Assembly: GCF_025245835.1 (NCBI RefSeq)
Contig: NZ_JAOBWS010000004.1
Coordinates: 62,001 to 126,000 of the forward strand
DNA: 64,000 nucleotides
Source: Rheinheimera sp. 4Y26
Lineage (GTDB): Bacteria; Pseudomonadota; Gammaproteobacteria; Enterobacterales; Alteromonadaceae
Direction: 5' to 3'
The notes under the pieces are model-generated. The model saw only the letters and a list, made by a program, of their open reading frames with translations, was not told the DNA's origin and ran no database searches. Within the stretch, counting starts at the first letter, position 1, and each line of letters begins with the position of its first letter. Of the stretch, positions 20,060 through 30,521 are shown piece after piece. A program made the position numbers and the translations under genes.

Positions 20060-21138
20060 CAGCCGTGTACCCGCTCAAACTCTTGCATAAAGGTGACCAG
20101 GGTTTGCACACCGGCAAGCGGCATAGCGTTATAAATGCTGGCGCGCATACCGCCCACCATCCGGTGGCCTTTCAGTGCCAATAAACCTGCGTTTTCAGCT
20201 TCGGAGACAAACAAATCATTCAGTCGCTCATCGGCCAGTAAAAACGGCACGTTCATCCAGGAGCGGTATTGTGGTGCTACGTCGTTGCGGTAAAAATCGC
20301 TCTGGTCAATATAACCATATAAGGTGTCGGCTTTTTTCTGGTTTAATTTCCCCATTGCCTCTACACCGCCCTGGCGTTTTAACCACTCAAACACCAGTCC
20401 GGCCAGATACCAGGCATAGGTTGGCGGGGTGTTAAACATAGAGTCGTTTTCCGCCGCTAAACGGTAATCCAGAATGGCCGGAATATTGCTGCCGGCTTTG
20501 GGTAATAAATCTTCACGCACTATGGCGACCGTCAGACCGGATGGGCCAATGTTTTTCTGCGCGCCGGCGTAAATCACGCCATAACGGCTGACATCCAGTG
20601 GTCTTGATAAAATGGTGGATGATAAATCGGCCACTAATGGCACTTCTGTCTGTGGTACGCCGGTAAACTCCAGGCCATCGACGGTTTCATTCGGGCAAAA
20701 ATGCACAAAGCTGGCGTTCGGGTCGATCTGCCAGTCTTTTTCCGCTGTTAAAGTGCGGATGCCATCCACTTTGTGCTGAATCTGTTGTGTTTTTACAGCG
20801 CCAAATTTCAGTGCTTCTTCGGCGGCAGCCTTAGACCAGGCACCCGATACTATATAATCGGCCGTTTTACCAGCTTGCATTAAATTCAGTGGCACTGCAG
20901 CAAACTGACCCCGGCCACCCCCATGCATAAACAGCACTTTGTAATGCACGGGAATGTGCATTAAATCACGTAAATCCTGCTCCGCTTTGGCGGCCACCGC
21001 CATAAAGTCTTTGCCCCTATGGCTCATCTCCATAATGGAGCAGCCACGTCCATGCCAGTTAATAAACTCTTCCTGCGCCTGCAACATAACTTCAGTTGGC
21101 AACATAGCCGGGCCTGCGCAAAAATTATAAGTTGTCAT
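20059..21138 (-). CDS. serC: Phosphoserine aminotransferase
   Basis: PLP enzyme of serine and pyridoxal-phosphate biosynthesis, 359 residues. Lys195 in [12 protein letters not shown] is the cofactor lysine; [10 protein letters not shown] at the N-terminus and SHRGKDF are family signatures. It is translationally coupled to aroA. It does not share a transcript end with gyrA, since the gyrA terminator lies between them. Confidence 0.97.
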   Translation of the reverse strand: MTTYNFCAGPAMLPTEVMLQAQEEFINWHGRGCSIMEMSHRGKDFMAVAAKAEQDLRDLMHIPVHYKVLFMHGGGRGQFAAVPLNLMQAGKTADYIVSGAWSKAAAEEALKFGAVKTQQIQHKVDGIRTLTAEKDWQIDPNASFVHFCPNETVDGLEFTGVPQTEVPLVADLSSTILSRPLDVSRYGVIYAGAQKNIGPSGLTVAIVREDLLPKAGSNIPAILDYRLAAENDSMFNTPPTYAWYLAGLVFEWLKRQGGVEAMGKLNQKKADTLYGYIDQSDFYRNDVAPQYRSWMNVPFLLADERLNDLFVSEAENAGLLALKGHRMVGGMRASIYNAMPLAGVQTLVTFMQEFERVHG

Positions 21139-21332
21139 GATGTCCTCTTTGAATGTACTGAAAATAAAAACGGGCCTGGCGTGGACCTGGCGCTATTGCC
21201 AATGCTTTTTTATGGCAGCACTGCAATAGTTAGTTGCCATCTGGATGGCTTCTTTTTTGAATAAACACTCTACCGCAAATTAGCAGAGCGGCAAACCAAA
21301 AATCTGCCTGTTGCAGCTGTTATTTTTTGGCT

Positions 21333-21364
21333 AAAAAAAACGAGCGCCGAAGCGCCCGTTTTTT
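21333..21364 (-). terminator. Rho-independent terminator of gyrA
   Basis: On the minus strand, AACGGGCGC-TTCG-GCGCTCGTT forms a 9-bp stem with one mismatch and a stable UUCG tetraloop, followed by a run of eight T. It starts ten bases after the gyrA stop. Confidence 0.93.
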
Positions 21365-21374
21365 AAGCTATTGC

Positions 21375-24002
21375 TTATTCTTCTGAATCGTCAGGTTCAA
21401 CTTCAATGTCGACCTTATTTTGCTGATCCAGCACAGCCACTTCGGCTTCTGCTGCGGCCAGCTCTTCCTGATCCTGAATTTCGTCGATGCGCTGTACGCC
21501 CACCACTTTTTCGCCTTCCTGCGTGCGGATCAGAATAACACCGGCGGTATTACGGCCCACCTGCGACACTTCCTTGACGCGGGTGCGCACTAAAGTACCT
21601 TTGTTGGAAATCAGCATAATTTCGTCCAGCGCGTTTACCTGCACCGCACCCACCACTAAGCCGTTTCGCTCAGACACCTTAATTGACACTACACCCTGGG
21701 TGGCGCGGCTCTTCTCTGGATATTCAGCCAGTGAAGTACGTTTACCATAACCGTTTTCTGTCACTGTTAAGATAGCGCCGTCTGACTTAGGTACTATTAA
21801 TGACACCACAGAGCCGTTTTCACGCAGTTTAATACCACGTACACCTGTAGCGCCACGACCCATAGGCCGCACCTGATCTTCTTTAAAGCGTACTACTTTA
21901 CCGTCGTCCGAGAACAACATGATCTGGCTGCTGCCGTCGGTGATATCCACGCCAATCAGCTGATCGCCTTCATTCAGGTTCACGGCAATAATACCGTTGC
22001 TGCGTGGGCGCGAATATTCGGTCAGCGCTGTTTTCTTCACTGTGCCGTTGGCGGTCGCCATAAACACATATTTGCCTTCTTCATATTCACGCACCGGCAG
22101 AATAGCGGTGATCCGCTCGTTCTCTTCCAGCGGCAGCAGGTTGACGATAGGTTTACCGCGCGCCTGACGTGAAGCCAGTGGTAATTGATACACTTTCATC
22201 CAGTACAGACGGCCACGGTTAGAGAAACACAAAATGGTGTCGTGAGTGCTGGCGATTAACAGCTGGTCGACAAAATCTTCGTCTTTCACTGTAGTGGCGG
22301 CTTTACCACGGCCCCCACGGCGCTGCGCTTCGTAATCAGACAATGGCTGATACTTGGCATAACCCAGGTGCGACAGAGTGACCACCACGTCTTCTTCCGC
22401 GATCAGGTCTTCCATATTGATATCCAGTGCATTGTCCTGGATCTCAGTACGGCGGGCATCACCATACATGGCTTTGGCCGCTTCTAATTCTTCACAAATG
22501 ACTTCCATCAAACGCTGCGGGCTCGCCAGAATGTGTAATAACTCAGCGATTAAATCCAGCAGCTCTTTGTATTCGCCAAGGATTTTCTCGTGTTCCAGGC
22601 CAGTCAGTTTATGCAGACGTAAATCAAGAATGGCCTGAGCCTGTTGTTCGGTCAGATAATAATAACCGTCACGAATACCAAAATGCTCTTCCAGCCACTC
22701 AGGACGGGCGGCGCCTTCACCTGAGCGCTCCAGCATTTCTTTGACGTTACCCAGCAACCAGCCACGCGCCACTAAACCCGCTTTAGCTTCCGCCGGGCTT
22801 GGTGAGTTTTTAATGAGTTCAATAATTTCGTCGATATTGGTCAGCGCAATGGCTAAACCTTCCAAAATATGGGCGCGGTCACGGGCTTTACGCAGATCGT
22901 ACACAGTACGGCGGGTCACCACTTCGCGGCGGTGCAGCACAAAACATTCAAGGATTTCTTTTAATCCCAGCAGTTTTGGCTGACCCTGATCGAGCGCGAC
23001 CATATTGATACCAAATACAGTTTGCATCTGCGTCTGGGTATACAACTGGTTCAGCATGACATCAGAAGATTCACCGCGTTTAAGTTCGATGACAATACGC
23101 ATACCGTCTTTGTCAGACTCATCGCGCAAAGCTGAAATACCTTCAATGCGTTTTTCTTTGACCAGCTCGGCGATTTTTTCAATCAGACGGGCTTTGTTCA
23201 CCTGATATGGAATTTCATCCACGATAATGGTCTCACGACCGGTTTTATCGTCGGTTTCGATATGGGTTTTGGCACGGATATACACCTTGCCACGACCGGT
23301 ACGGTACGCTTCTTCAATACCACGGCGACCGTTGATAATTGCAGCTGTTGGGAAATCCGGACCTGGCAGATGTTCCATCAGCTCAGGAATGGTGATATCC
23401 GGATTGGCAATCAGCGCTAAACAAGCATCAATCACTTCACTGAGGTTGTGCGGCGGAATATTGGTGGCCATACCCACGGCAATACCGCTTGAACCATTGA
23501 CCAGCAAGTTTGGAATTTTGGTCGGTAATACTGCCGGAATTTGTTCGGTGCCGTCGTAGTTCGGCACAAAATCGACCGTTTCTTTGTCTAAATCAGCCAG
23601 CAGTTCGGTGGTGATTTTGGCCATCCGTACTTCGGTATAACGCATGGCTGCTGCGGAGTCACCGTCAACCGAACCGAAGTTACCCTGGCCGTCCACCAGC
23701 ATATAACGCAGTGAAAATGGCTGCGCCATCCGGACTATAGTGTCATATACTGCAGTGTCGCCGTGCGGGTGGTATTTACCAATCACGTCACCGACCACAC
23801 GGGCAGATTTTTTATAAGCCCGGTTCCACTCGTTGCCGAGCTCTTTCATCGCGAACAAAACCCGGCGATGCACTGGCTTTAAACCGTCCCGAACATCGGG
23901 TAAGGCCCGGCCAACTATTACGCTCATGGCGTAATCGAGATAAGAATTTTTTAATTCTTCTTCAATATTAATGGGAACGATTTCTTTGGCCAGATTTGTC
24001 AT
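21375..24002 (-). CDS. gyrA: DNA gyrase subunit A
   Basis: Breakage-reunion subunit of gyrase (875 residues). The catalytic tyrosine is Tyr122 in [11 protein letters not shown]. The quinolone-determining region reads [10 protein letters not shown]: residue 83 is Thr and residue 87 is Asp. The C-terminal half carries the beta-pinwheel repeats and the GyrA-box QRRGGRG near residue 555. The tail is acidic (EVEPDDSEE). Monocistronic, with its own terminator. Divergent from ubiG. Confidence 0.98.
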   Translation of the reverse strand: MTNLAKEIVPINIEEELKNSYLDYAMSVIVGRALPDVRDGLKPVHRRVLFAMKELGNEWNRAYKKSARVVGDVIGKYHPHGDTAVYDTIVRMAQPFSLRYMLVDGQGNFGSVDGDSAAAMRYTEVRMAKITTELLADLDKETVDFVPNYDGTEQIPAVLPTKIPNLLVNGSSGIAVGMATNIPPHNLSEVIDACLALIANPDITIPELMEHLPGPDFPTAAIINGRRGIEEAYRTGRGKVYIRAKTHIETDDKTGRETIIVDEIPYQVNKARLIEKIAELVKEKRIEGISALRDESDKDGMRIVIELKRGESSDVMLNQLYTQTQMQTVFGINMVALDQGQPKLLGLKEILECFVLHRREVVTRRTVYDLRKARDRAHILEGLAIALTNIDEIIELIKNSPSPAEAKAGLVARGWLLGNVKEMLERSGEGAARPEWLEEHFGIRDGYYYLTEQQAQAILDLRLHKLTGLEHEKILGEYKELLDLIAELLHILASPQRLMEVICEELEAAKAMYGDARRTEIQDNALDINMEDLIAEEDVVVTLSHLGYAKYQPLSDYEAQRRGGRGKAATTVKDEDFVDQLLIASTHDTILCFSNRGRLYWMKVYQLPLASRQARGKPIVNLLPLEENERITAILPVREYEEGKYVFMATANGTVKKTALTEYSRPRSNGIIAVNLNEGDQLIGVDITDGSSQIMLFSDDGKVVRFKEDQVRPMGRGATGVRGIKLRENGSVVSLIVPKSDGAILTVTENGYGKRTSLAEYPEKSRATQGVVSIKVSERNGLVVGAVQVNALDEIMLISNKGTLVRTRVKEVSQVGRNTAGVILIRTQEGEKVVGVQRIDEIQDQEELAAAEAEVAVLDQQNKVDIEVEPDDSEE

Positions 24003-24149
24003 AATAAAGCTTTTTTCCCTTAAAATCAGACAGATGACTCGCGTTTAGTTCTATTATCCGCGCGGCGAGAACCCGGGATTCTAACACAATAGTGCCGCCT
24101 TGCCATGGTTAAGACAAGATCCAATCACAAAGCGAAGCAGTTCTGTGCA

Positions 24150-24177
24150 TTGTATGTTGATGGCAACTCCTTATAAT
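24150..24177 (+). promoter_or_regulatory. Probable promoter of ubiG-mupP
   Basis: A perfect TATAAT at 24172-24177 lies 36 bases before the ubiG start. A partial -35 match (TTGTAT) lies 16 bases upstream of it. Confidence 0.5.
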
Positions 24178-24212
24178 GACGACAAAATTTTTTCAGCAAG
24201 AGAAAGCGCTTT

Positions 24213-24929
24213 ATGTCCATGTCATCCACGAGCAATGTTGACGCCAGTGAAATTGCCAAGTTTAACGATATCGCTTCACGCTGGTGGGACCCAACCGGCG
24301 AATTTAAGCCATTGCACCAGCTCAACCCCACCCGGTTAAGTTATATCAGCGATCAGGTGCAGGGTTTATTTGGCAAAAAAGCGGTTGATGTGGGTTGTGG
24401 CGGCGGTATTCTGGCGGAGTCTATGGCCAAGGCCGGTGCCGTGGTGACAGGTATTGATATGGCAGCTGAAGCTTTAACAGTGGCAAAATTGCATGCGCTG
24501 GAAACTGGTACTCAAGTCAGTTATCAACAAAGCACCGCTGAGGATTTTGCCAAAGCCAATCCAGAGGCGTTTGAGCTGGTAACCTGTATGGAAATGCTGG
24601 AGCATGTGCCAGAGCCTGCTTCTGTGGTACAGGCTTGTGCTGATTTAGCAGCTCCAGGCGCCACTTTGGTGTTCTCTACCTTAAATAAAAACTGGAAAGC
24701 TTATCTGTTAGCCATAGTGGCTGCGGAAAAGCTGTTAAAGCTGGTACCCGATGGAACCCATGATTTTAATAAGTTTATCCGCCCTTCACAGCTGATGCGC
24801 TGGATAGAAAATGCCGGACTTGAGCTGGTCGACGCCACAGGCTTGCATTACAACCCGCTGCAACAAAGTTTTCGCACCGGCCCAGGTGTTGATGTGAATT
24901 ATTTTGTTGTTGCCCGTAAACCTGTGTAG
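24213..24929 (+). CDS. ubiG: Ubiquinone biosynthesis O-methyltransferase
   Basis: SAM-dependent enzyme carrying out both O-methylations in ubiquinone synthesis. 238 residues. [19 protein letters not shown] is the UbiG signature, and motif I is [12 protein letters not shown] near residue 57. [12 protein letters not shown] follows as motif II. Translation may start at this ATG or at the ATG two codons on. The downstream HAD phosphatase begins 11 bases after the stop, so the two form an operon as in Pseudomonas. Confidence 0.96.
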   Translation: MSMSSTSNVDASEIAKFNDIASRWWDPTGEFKPLHQLNPTRLSYISDQVQGLFGKKAVDVGCGGGILAESMAKAGAVVTGIDMAAEALTVAKLHALETGTQVSYQQSTAEDFAKANPEAFELVTCMEMLEHVPEPASVVQACADLAAPGATLVFSTLNKNWKAYLLAIVAAEKLLKLVPDGTHDFNKFIRPSQLMRWIENAGLELVDATGLHYNPLQQSFRTGPGVDVNYFVVARKPV

Positions 24930-24940
24930 CAGAGGCCGTG

Positions 24941-25615
24941 ATGAGTCTGACTGAATTACGGTTGCCGCATGGGTTGTTATTTGATTTAGACGGCACTTTG
25001 GTTGATACCGCCGATGATCTGGGCGCGGCATTAAACTATGTGCTGGCGCTGCATCGCATGCCACTCTGTCGTCCTGAGCAATACAGGCCAGTTGCTTCCC
25101 ATGGTGCTAAAGGTTTGTTAGAGCTTGGTTTTGGCGAGGCGCTTGGTAACTTCGACTTCTTTGAACTGCGCAGCCTGTTATTGCAGTATTACGCTGCGCA
25201 TATTTGCGACCACAGCCAGTTATTTGCCGGTGGCGCTGCATTAATTCAGGCGCTGAATAAACAGCAAATCCCCTGGGGAATTGTCACTAACAAACCTTAT
25301 AAACTGGCCGCCAGTATGCTGCGTCAACTGCCCGGGCTTGCCGGTTGTGGCATTTTACTCGGCGGTGACAGTCTGGGGGTGCGTAAACCGGATCCAACGC
25401 CGCTGCTGATTGCTGCTCATCAGCTCAAAGTGCCGGCGAGACAATGCTGGTATGTGGGTGATGCCGAGCGTGATATCGAAGCTGGCCGTCGTGCCGGTAT
25501 GACAACTGTGCTGGCCGGTTTTGGTTATATCGGCGCTTCGGATCAGCCAGAGTTATGGCAGGCCAACCTTCGTATTGAGCAGCTCAGTGAGCTAATCAAC
25601 TACCTGCCTGATTAA
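24941..25615 (+). CDS. mupP: HAD phosphatase, probably N-acetylmuramic acid 6-phosphate phosphatase
   Basis: HAD-superfamily hydrolase of 224 residues. Motif I is LLFDLDGTLVDT, motif II VTNKP, and motif III/IV KPDPTPLL with VGDAERDIEAG. By sequence it could be called phosphoglycolate phosphatase (Gph). Three points favour MupP of cell-wall recycling: it follows ubiG directly, as mupP does in Pseudomonas; it has VASHGAKGLLELGF where Pseudomonas MupP (recalled) has a similar GGA segment; and it has WGIVTNKP and a C-terminal GYI motif as in MupP. The ATG at 24941 is chosen over a GTG at 24938 because AGAGG then has proper spacing. Confidence 0.82.
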   Translation: MSLTELRLPHGLLFDLDGTLVDTADDLGAALNYVLALHRMPLCRPEQYRPVASHGAKGLLELGFGEALGNFDFFELRSLLLQYYAAHICDHSQLFAGGAALIQALNKQQIPWGIVTNKPYKLAASMLRQLPGLAGCGILLGGDSLGVRKPDPTPLLIAAHQLKVPARQCWYVGDAERDIEAGRRAGMTTVLAGFGYIGASDQPELWQANLRIEQLSELINYLPD

Positions 25616-25650
25616 CAGTTATCTTCATTTTTATTGCATTCAAATAACAA

Positions 25651-25688
25651 CACAGCTGTGCCCTGAAAAGCACAGCTGTTTGCTTTTT
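25651..25688 (+). terminator. Terminator of ubiG-mupP
   Basis: A perfect 10-bp stem (ACAGCTGTGC/GCACAGCTGT) with an 8-base loop is followed by TTGCTTTTT. Confidence 0.85.
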
Positions 25689-25859
25689 AAACAGCGCTGT
25701 TTTAAAAAATAGCCGGTCAAATTATTTAGTGAAAATGAAAAAAAACACTTGCTTCTAACGGGGTGTTTTCAGTTACGCGGCTCTCAAGTGAGTGGTTACT
25801 AACATAATAAAAATGTGGTTAATTTTCGGCGGCGTCAAGGGGTTGCAATTGGCTTTGAT

Positions 25860-25875
25860 CCACTCTATCTTGTGA
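25860..25875 (+). promoter_or_regulatory. NrdR box 1
   Basis: CCACTCTATCTTGTGA matches the 16-bp NrdR palindrome (acaCwATATwtwGTGt style) at most positions. It lies upstream of nrdA, the usual target of this dATP/ATP-sensing repressor. Confidence 0.75.
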
Positions 25876-25890
25876 TTCGTTTAAGGAAAA

Positions 25891-25906
25891 ACCCTATATC
25901 TAGTGC
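25891..25906 (+). promoter_or_regulatory. NrdR box 2
   Basis: ACCCTATATCTAGTGC is a closer match to the NrdR consensus. It starts 31 bases after box 1, about three helical turns, the characteristic spacing of paired NrdR sites. Confidence 0.8.
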
Positions 25907-26066
25907 AGCAACAAATGCTGACTTCACTAGAAGCGCAGACCTGCAATCCGCGTCTTTAAAGCAGCGTATTCGCGCTGACGGCAAGACTGCTTTTTTGGGT
26001 TTTTCTATAAAGATAATGCCAAGTGCACACAACTTATAACAACAATTGAAACGGAACTCTTCAGCA

Positions 26067-28352
26067 ATGAATCAACCACTCTTTGTTACCAAACGTGATG
26101 GCGGACGGGAACCTCTGGATCTGGATAAAATCCACCGGGTGATCACCTGGGCTGCTGAAGGTTTACAAAACGTCTCCGTCTCTCAGGTTGAATTGCGCTC
26201 GCATATTCAGTTCTACGACGGCATTAAAACCGAAGATATTCACGAAACCATTATTAAAGCGGCTGCTGATCTGATTTCCAAAGAAACTCCAGATTATCAG
26301 TATATGGCTGCACGCCTCGCAGTATTTCATCTGCGCAAAAAAGCTTATGGCCAGTTTGAACCACCAAAGCTGTATGACCATGTTGTGAAGATGGTGGAAG
26401 ATAAAAGATACGATGCGCATATTCTGGCTGACTACAGCAAAGAAGAAATTGAGCAAATCGACAGCTTTATCGACCACAGCCGCGATATGAATTTCAGCTA
26501 CGCAGCCGTAAAGCAGCTGGAAGGTAAATATCTGGTGCAAAACCGCGTCACCGGCGAAATTTACGAAAGCGCCCAGTTTTTATACATTCTGGTGGCGGCC
26601 TGCTTATTTGCCAATTATCCAAAAAGCACGCGTCTTGATTACATCCGCCGTTTTTATGATGCCGTTTCTTTATTTAAAATTTCGTTGCCAACGCCCATTA
26701 TGTCTGGCGTGCGCACCCCAACCCGTCAGTTCAGCTCTTGTGTGCTGATTGAATGTGGTGACAGCCTGGATTCGATTAACGCCACTTCCAGCGCCATTGT
26801 GAAGTACGTGTCACAACGTGCCGGTATTGGTATTAATGCTGGCCGTATCCGTGCGCTGGGTAGCCCAATCCGCAACGGCGAAGCTTTCCATACCGGTTGT
26901 ATTCCATTTTACAAACACTTCCAGACTGCCGTAAAAAGCTGCTCTCAGGGCGGTGTGCGTGGTGGTGCTGCCACTTTGTTTTATCCGCTCTGGCATTTAG
27001 AAGTTGAATCACTGCTGGTGCTGAAAAACAACCGTGGTGTGGAAGAAAACCGCGTGCGGCATTTAGATTACGGCGTGCAGTTTAACCGCCTGATGTATAG
27101 CCGTTTGATTAAAGATGACTACATCACCCTGTTCAGCCCATCTGATGTGCCTGGGTTATATGATGCTTTCTTCCAGGACCAGGATTTGTTTGAGCAGCTG
27201 TATGTCAAATACGAAGCAGACAGCAATATCCGCAAAAAACGCATTAAAGCGCTGGAACTCTTTACGCTGTTTATGCAGGAACGCGCCAGCACTGGCCGTA
27301 TTTATCTGCAAAACGTTGACCACTGCAACACGCACAGCCCGTTTGATCCTGCTGTGGCGCCGGTACGTCAGAGTAACCTTTGCCTTGAAATTGCATTGCC
27401 AACCAAACCATTAAACGATGTCAACGATCCAAATGGTGAAATTGCGCTTTGTACCCTGTCGGCCTTTAACTTAGGTGCTATTGATAACCTCGACGAGCTC
27501 GAAGAGCTGGCGGAACTGGCAGTGCGCGCACTGGATAGTCTGCTGGGTTATCAGGACTACCCTATTCCGGCGGCGTTTTCAGCCTCAATGGGCCGTCGCA
27601 CTTTAGGTGTTGGCGTGATTAACTACGCTTATTACCTGGCGAAAAACGGTGTGAAATACTCTGACGGTTCGGCCAATGCATTAACGCACCGCACTTTTGA
27701 AGCCATTCAGTATTATCTGATGAAAGCGTCCAACAAACTGGCGCAGGAATTTGGCCCTTGCCCGCTGTTCCATGAAACCACCTATGCCAAAGGTGTGATG
27801 CCAATTGACAGCTACAAAAAAGATTTGGACAAAGTGTGCAACGAAGCGCTGCACTATGACTGGGAGCAACTGCGTCAGGATATCGTTAAACACGGTATGC
27901 GCAACTCCACCTTGTCTGCGTTGATGCCATCTGAAACTTCGTCGCAAATTTCCAATGCCACCAATGGTATTGAACCACCCCGTGGTCATGTCAGCGTGAA
28001 GGCAAGTAAAGACGGTATCCTGAAACAAGTGGTGCCTGATTATGACAAACTCAAAGACAGTTACGAGCTGCTCTGGGATATGCCAAGCAATGATGGTTAT
28101 ATTGCACTGGTTGCCATTATGCAGAAGTTTATCGACCAGACCATTTCTGCCAATACCAACTACGATCCGGCCAAATTTGATGGTGGTCGCGTTCCTATGA
28201 AGTTGTTATTAAAAGATATTCTGACAGCTTATAAACTTGGTGTAAAAACGCTGTATTACCATAACACCCGTGATGGTGCATCTGACGTGCAGGAAGATAT
28301 CAAAGCTGAAGCGGCTGATGACGGCTGCGCCGGCGGTGCCTGTAAAATCTAG
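26067..28352 (+). CDS. nrdA: Ribonucleoside-diphosphate reductase class Ia, alpha subunit
   Basis: Catalytic subunit that reduces NDPs to dNDPs. With the ATG at 26067 it has 761 residues, the same as E. coli NrdA; an upstream TTG (26046) would add seven. The N-terminus is an ATP-cone domain (about 1-95) for overall dATP feedback. Further on, VRTPTRQFSSCVLIE carries the first redox Cys, and NLCLEIALP the catalytic Cys-x-Glu pair. The C-terminus ends in DDGCAGGACKI, the mobile Cys pair that is re-reduced by thioredoxin or glutaredoxin. First gene of nrdA-nrdB-yfaE. Confidence 0.98.
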   Translation: MNQPLFVTKRDGGREPLDLDKIHRVITWAAEGLQNVSVSQVELRSHIQFYDGIKTEDIHETIIKAAADLISKETPDYQYMAARLAVFHLRKKAYGQFEPPKLYDHVVKMVEDKRYDAHILADYSKEEIEQIDSFIDHSRDMNFSYAAVKQLEGKYLVQNRVTGEIYESAQFLYILVAACLFANYPKSTRLDYIRRFYDAVSLFKISLPTPIMSGVRTPTRQFSSCVLIECGDSLDSINATSSAIVKYVSQRAGIGINAGRIRALGSPIRNGEAFHTGCIPFYKHFQTAVKSCSQGGVRGGAATLFYPLWHLEVESLLVLKNNRGVEENRVRHLDYGVQFNRLMYSRLIKDDYITLFSPSDVPGLYDAFFQDQDLFEQLYVKYEADSNIRKKRIKALELFTLFMQERASTGRIYLQNVDHCNTHSPFDPAVAPVRQSNLCLEIALPTKPLNDVNDPNGEIALCTLSAFNLGAIDNLDELEELAELAVRALDSLLGYQDYPIPAAFSASMGRRTLGVGVINYAYYLAKNGVKYSDGSANALTHRTFEAIQYYLMKASNKLAQEFGPCPLFHETTYAKGVMPIDSYKKDLDKVCNEALHYDWEQLRQDIVKHGMRNSTLSALMPSETSSQISNATNGIEPPRGHVSVKASKDGILKQVVPDYDKLKDSYELLWDMPSNDGYIALVAIMQKFIDQTISANTNYDPAKFDGGRVPMKLLLKDILTAYKLGVKTLYYHNTRDGASDVQEDIKAEAADDGCAGGACKI

Positions 28353-28358
28353 TCAATC

Positions 28359-28377
28359 CGGGGCTCAATGAGCCCCG
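28359..28377 (+). other. Hairpin between nrdA and nrdB
   Basis: A 7-bp stem (CGGGGCT/AGCCCCG) with a 5-base loop lies seven bases after the nrdA stop. No T-run follows, so transcription should continue. Possibly a stability element. Confidence 0.5.
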
Positions 28378-28422
28378 TATTCTTGCTCAAGTGCAAAACC
28401 TATAACAAGAGAATGAACACAA

Positions 28423-29553
28423 ATGGCGTATACCACTTTTAATCGTACCAATAACGATCAAATGAAAGAACCGATGTTTTTTGGGACTTCCGTCAATGTG
28501 TCGCGCTACGATCAGCAAAAGTACGTCATTTTCGAAAAGCTGATCGAAAAACAACTGAGTTTTTTCTGGCGCCCGGAAGAAGTAGATGTCAGTAAAGACC
28601 GCATCGACTTTCAGGGGTTGCCTGATCATGAAAAACACATTTTTGTCAGCAACCTGAAATATCAGACGCTGCTGGATTCAGTGCAGGGCCGCTCACCCAA
28701 TGTGGCTTTGTTGCCTATTGTGTCTTTGCCTGAGCTGGAAACCTGGATTGAAACCTGGGCTTTTAGTGAAACTATTCACAGCCGCAGCTATACCCATATC
28801 GTACGTAATATCACCAACGAACCGCATAAAATTTTTGATGATATTCTGCTCAATGAAAAAATCATTGAGCGTGCTGACGACGTTACCCGCTATTACGATG
28901 ATTTAATCAACTCGGTGAATCTGTATCACCTCTGTGGTGAAGGCACACATACCGTGAACGGTGTCAGCCACAGCATCAGCCTGCGCGATTTAAAGAAAAA
29001 ACTCTATCTGTGCCTGATGTCGGTGAATGTGCTGGAAGCCATTCGCTTTTACGTCAGTTTTGCCTGTAGTTTTGCGTTTGCCGAGCGCGAGCTGATGGAA
29101 GGCAATGCCAAAATCATTAAGCTGATTGCCCGTGACGAAGCACTGCATCTGACCGGTACCCAGCATATGCTGAATATTATGGCGGCCGGTGAAGATGACC
29201 CTGTGATGGGAGAAATTGCCAGAGAATGTGAGCAGGAAGCTTATGCCATTTTCCGCAAAGCAGCAGAGCAGGAAAAAGAATGGGCCGAGTTTTTATTTAA
29301 AGACGGTTCTATGATTGGTCTGAATAAAGACATTTTGTGTCAGTACGTGGAATATATTACTAATGTGCGGATGCAAACCCTCGGCATGAAACCCATTTTT
29401 GCCACCACCCAAAACCCGATCCCCTGGATCAACGCCTGGCTGGTGTCAGACAACGTACAGGTAGCGCCGCAGGAATCCGAAATCAGCTCTTATCTGGTGG
29501 GTCAGATTGACAACGAAGTCGATGGCGCTGACTTTGGCGACTTCGATCTGTAA
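28423..29553 (+). CDS. nrdB: Ribonucleoside-diphosphate reductase class Ia, beta subunit
   Basis: Diiron/tyrosyl-radical subunit, 376 residues, matching E. coli NrdB. The radical tyrosine is Tyr123 in HSRSYTHI; iron ligands are visible in [10 protein letters not shown] and in [13 protein letters not shown]. The C-terminus is acidic with phenylalanines ([10 protein letters not shown]), the segment that docks onto NrdA. It lies 70 bases after nrdA and five before yfaE. Confidence 0.98.
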   Translation: MAYTTFNRTNNDQMKEPMFFGTSVNVSRYDQQKYVIFEKLIEKQLSFFWRPEEVDVSKDRIDFQGLPDHEKHIFVSNLKYQTLLDSVQGRSPNVALLPIVSLPELETWIETWAFSETIHSRSYTHIVRNITNEPHKIFDDILLNEKIIERADDVTRYYDDLINSVNLYHLCGEGTHTVNGVSHSISLRDLKKKLYLCLMSVNVLEAIRFYVSFACSFAFAERELMEGNAKIIKLIARDEALHLTGTQHMLNIMAAGEDDPVMGEIARECEQEAYAIFRKAAEQEKEWAEFLFKDGSMIGLNKDILCQYVEYITNVRMQTLGMKPIFATTQNPIPWINAWLVSDNVQVAPQESEISSYLVGQIDNEVDGADFGDFDL

Positions 29554-29558
29554 AGCGG

Positions 29559-29816
29559 ATGTCTATTATCGGGTTGCCAGACGGCAGTCGCCTGACTTTT
29601 GATGGCAGCTGCCCCAACCTGCTCGAAACTTTAGAGCAGCACAAATACCAGCTGAACTACCATTGTCGTGCCGGTTTTTGTGGTGCTTGCCGCTGTAAAC
29701 TCATCGAAGGGCAAATCAGCTATCTGCAGGAGCCTTTGGCTTTTGTGCGTAAAGGTGAATTTTTGCCCTGCTGCAGTGTGCCTGTTGGTGACATTAAAAT
29801 TGAGATCCCAGGCTAA
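29559..29816 (+). CDS. yfaE: 2Fe-2S ferredoxin for NrdB cofactor maintenance
   Basis: A plant-type 2Fe-2S ferredoxin of 85 residues. Three ligands are Cys36, Cys41 and Cys44 (C-x4-C-x2-C in HCRAGFCGACRC) and the fourth is Cys71 or Cys72. In E. coli YfaE, encoded right after nrdB, reduces the NrdB diiron site so that the tyrosyl radical can be restored; the same order is kept here. Confidence 0.94.
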   Translation: MSIIGLPDGSRLTFDGSCPNLLETLEQHKYQLNYHCRAGFCGACRCKLIEGQISYLQEPLAFVRKGEFLPCCSVPVGDIKIEIPG

Positions 29817-29848
29817 AGGCTTTTTTCCAACTGGTTTTGACAGACAAT

Positions 29849-29880
29849 AAAAAAGGCAAATCATTGATTTGCCTTTTTTT
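29849..29880 (+). terminator. Terminator of the nrd operon, possibly bidirectional
   Basis: The stem AAAAGGCAAATC/GATTTGCCTTTT with a 3-base loop ends in a T-run. The preceding A-run gives a T-run on the other strand as well, suiting the convergent yceJ-yceI operon. Confidence 0.9.
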
Positions 29881-29929
29881 GGTTTAACTTCAGTTTCAGT
29901 AGTACTGATGTAAGAAGTTCTAACAAAAC

Positions 29930-30502
29930 TTACTGACGAATACCTTCTACCACTAAATCCAGCTGCACAGTTTCTGAGGCTGGCCCTAAGATATTTTTAA
30001 TGCCGTAGTCTGATAAATTGATGCTGGTTTTACCTTCAAAACCTGCACGGTAACCGCCCCACGGATCTTTACCTTCGCCGGTTTTAGCTGCCGCAATGGT
30101 AATTTCTTTGGTCACGCCATTCAGCGTAAAGTTACCGACCACATCAAAATTGGCTCCGTCTTTTGGCACCATTTTGGTGCTGACAAAACTGGCTTTAGGT
30201 TGTTTGTCCACATTCAGAAAATCGGCGCTGCGTAAGTGTTTGTCACGCTCGGCATGGTTGGAATCAACACTTTTGGTGTCAATTTCCAGCGAAATTTTTG
30301 ACGCAGCCAGATTTTTATCGTCATAACTGAAGTTACCGCTGAAGGTATTAAAGCGGCCATGTAACCAGCTGTAACCTAAATGGCTGACTTTAAACTGGAT
30401 AAAGGCATGTGCGCCCTGAGTATCAATCACATAGTCGGCGGCCTGAACGGCAGGCATACTCAACAGGGTGCTTATTGCGGCTGCGATCACTAACTTTTTC
30501 AT
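29930..30502 (-). CDS. yceI: YceI family periplasmic protein
   Basis: A 190-residue secreted protein with a cleavable signal (AAAISTLLSMPAVQA) and one YceI lipocalin-like domain (DTQGAHAFIQFKVSHLGYSW; later FTLNGVTKEITI). Family members bind isoprenoid lipids such as polyprenols or ubiquinone in a beta-barrel. It follows the cytochrome b561 gene by 27 bases, the E. coli yceJ-yceI arrangement. A role in quinone or isoprenoid handling is an inference. Confidence 0.94.
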   Translation of the reverse strand: MKKLVIAAAISTLLSMPAVQAADYVIDTQGAHAFIQFKVSHLGYSWLHGRFNTFSGNFSYDDKNLAASKISLEIDTKSVDSNHAERDKHLRSADFLNVDKQPKASFVSTKMVPKDGANFDVVGNFTLNGVTKEITIAAAKTGEGKDPWGGYRAGFEGKTSINLSDYGIKNILGPASETVQLDLVVEGIRQ

Positions 30503-30521
30503 AAAATCTCCTTACAGGTTG

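Larger units (their letters stand above)
25689..26066. other. Long leader/promoter region of nrdA
   Basis: About 380 bases with no credible gene. It contains two NrdR-like boxes 31 bases apart (25860-25875 and 25891-25906) and must hold the nrdAB promoter. A 74-codon open frame crosses the boxes and is not considered real. Confidence 0.7.

Noticed and set aside
21487-23559. Several plus-strand open frames opposite gyrA
   Set aside because: They follow the codon periodicity of gyrA on the other strand and have no homology or ribosome binding sites.
21375-24002. Thr at GyrA position 83 as a quinolone-resistance change
   Set aside because: Thr83 is the wild-type residue in some gammaproteobacteria, for example Pseudomonas aeruginosa, and cannot be called acquired without a reference strain.
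25815-26039. 74-codon open frame upstream of nrdA
   Set aside because: It overlaps both NrdR-like boxes, has no ribosome binding site and resembles no known protein; the region reads as the nrdA leader.
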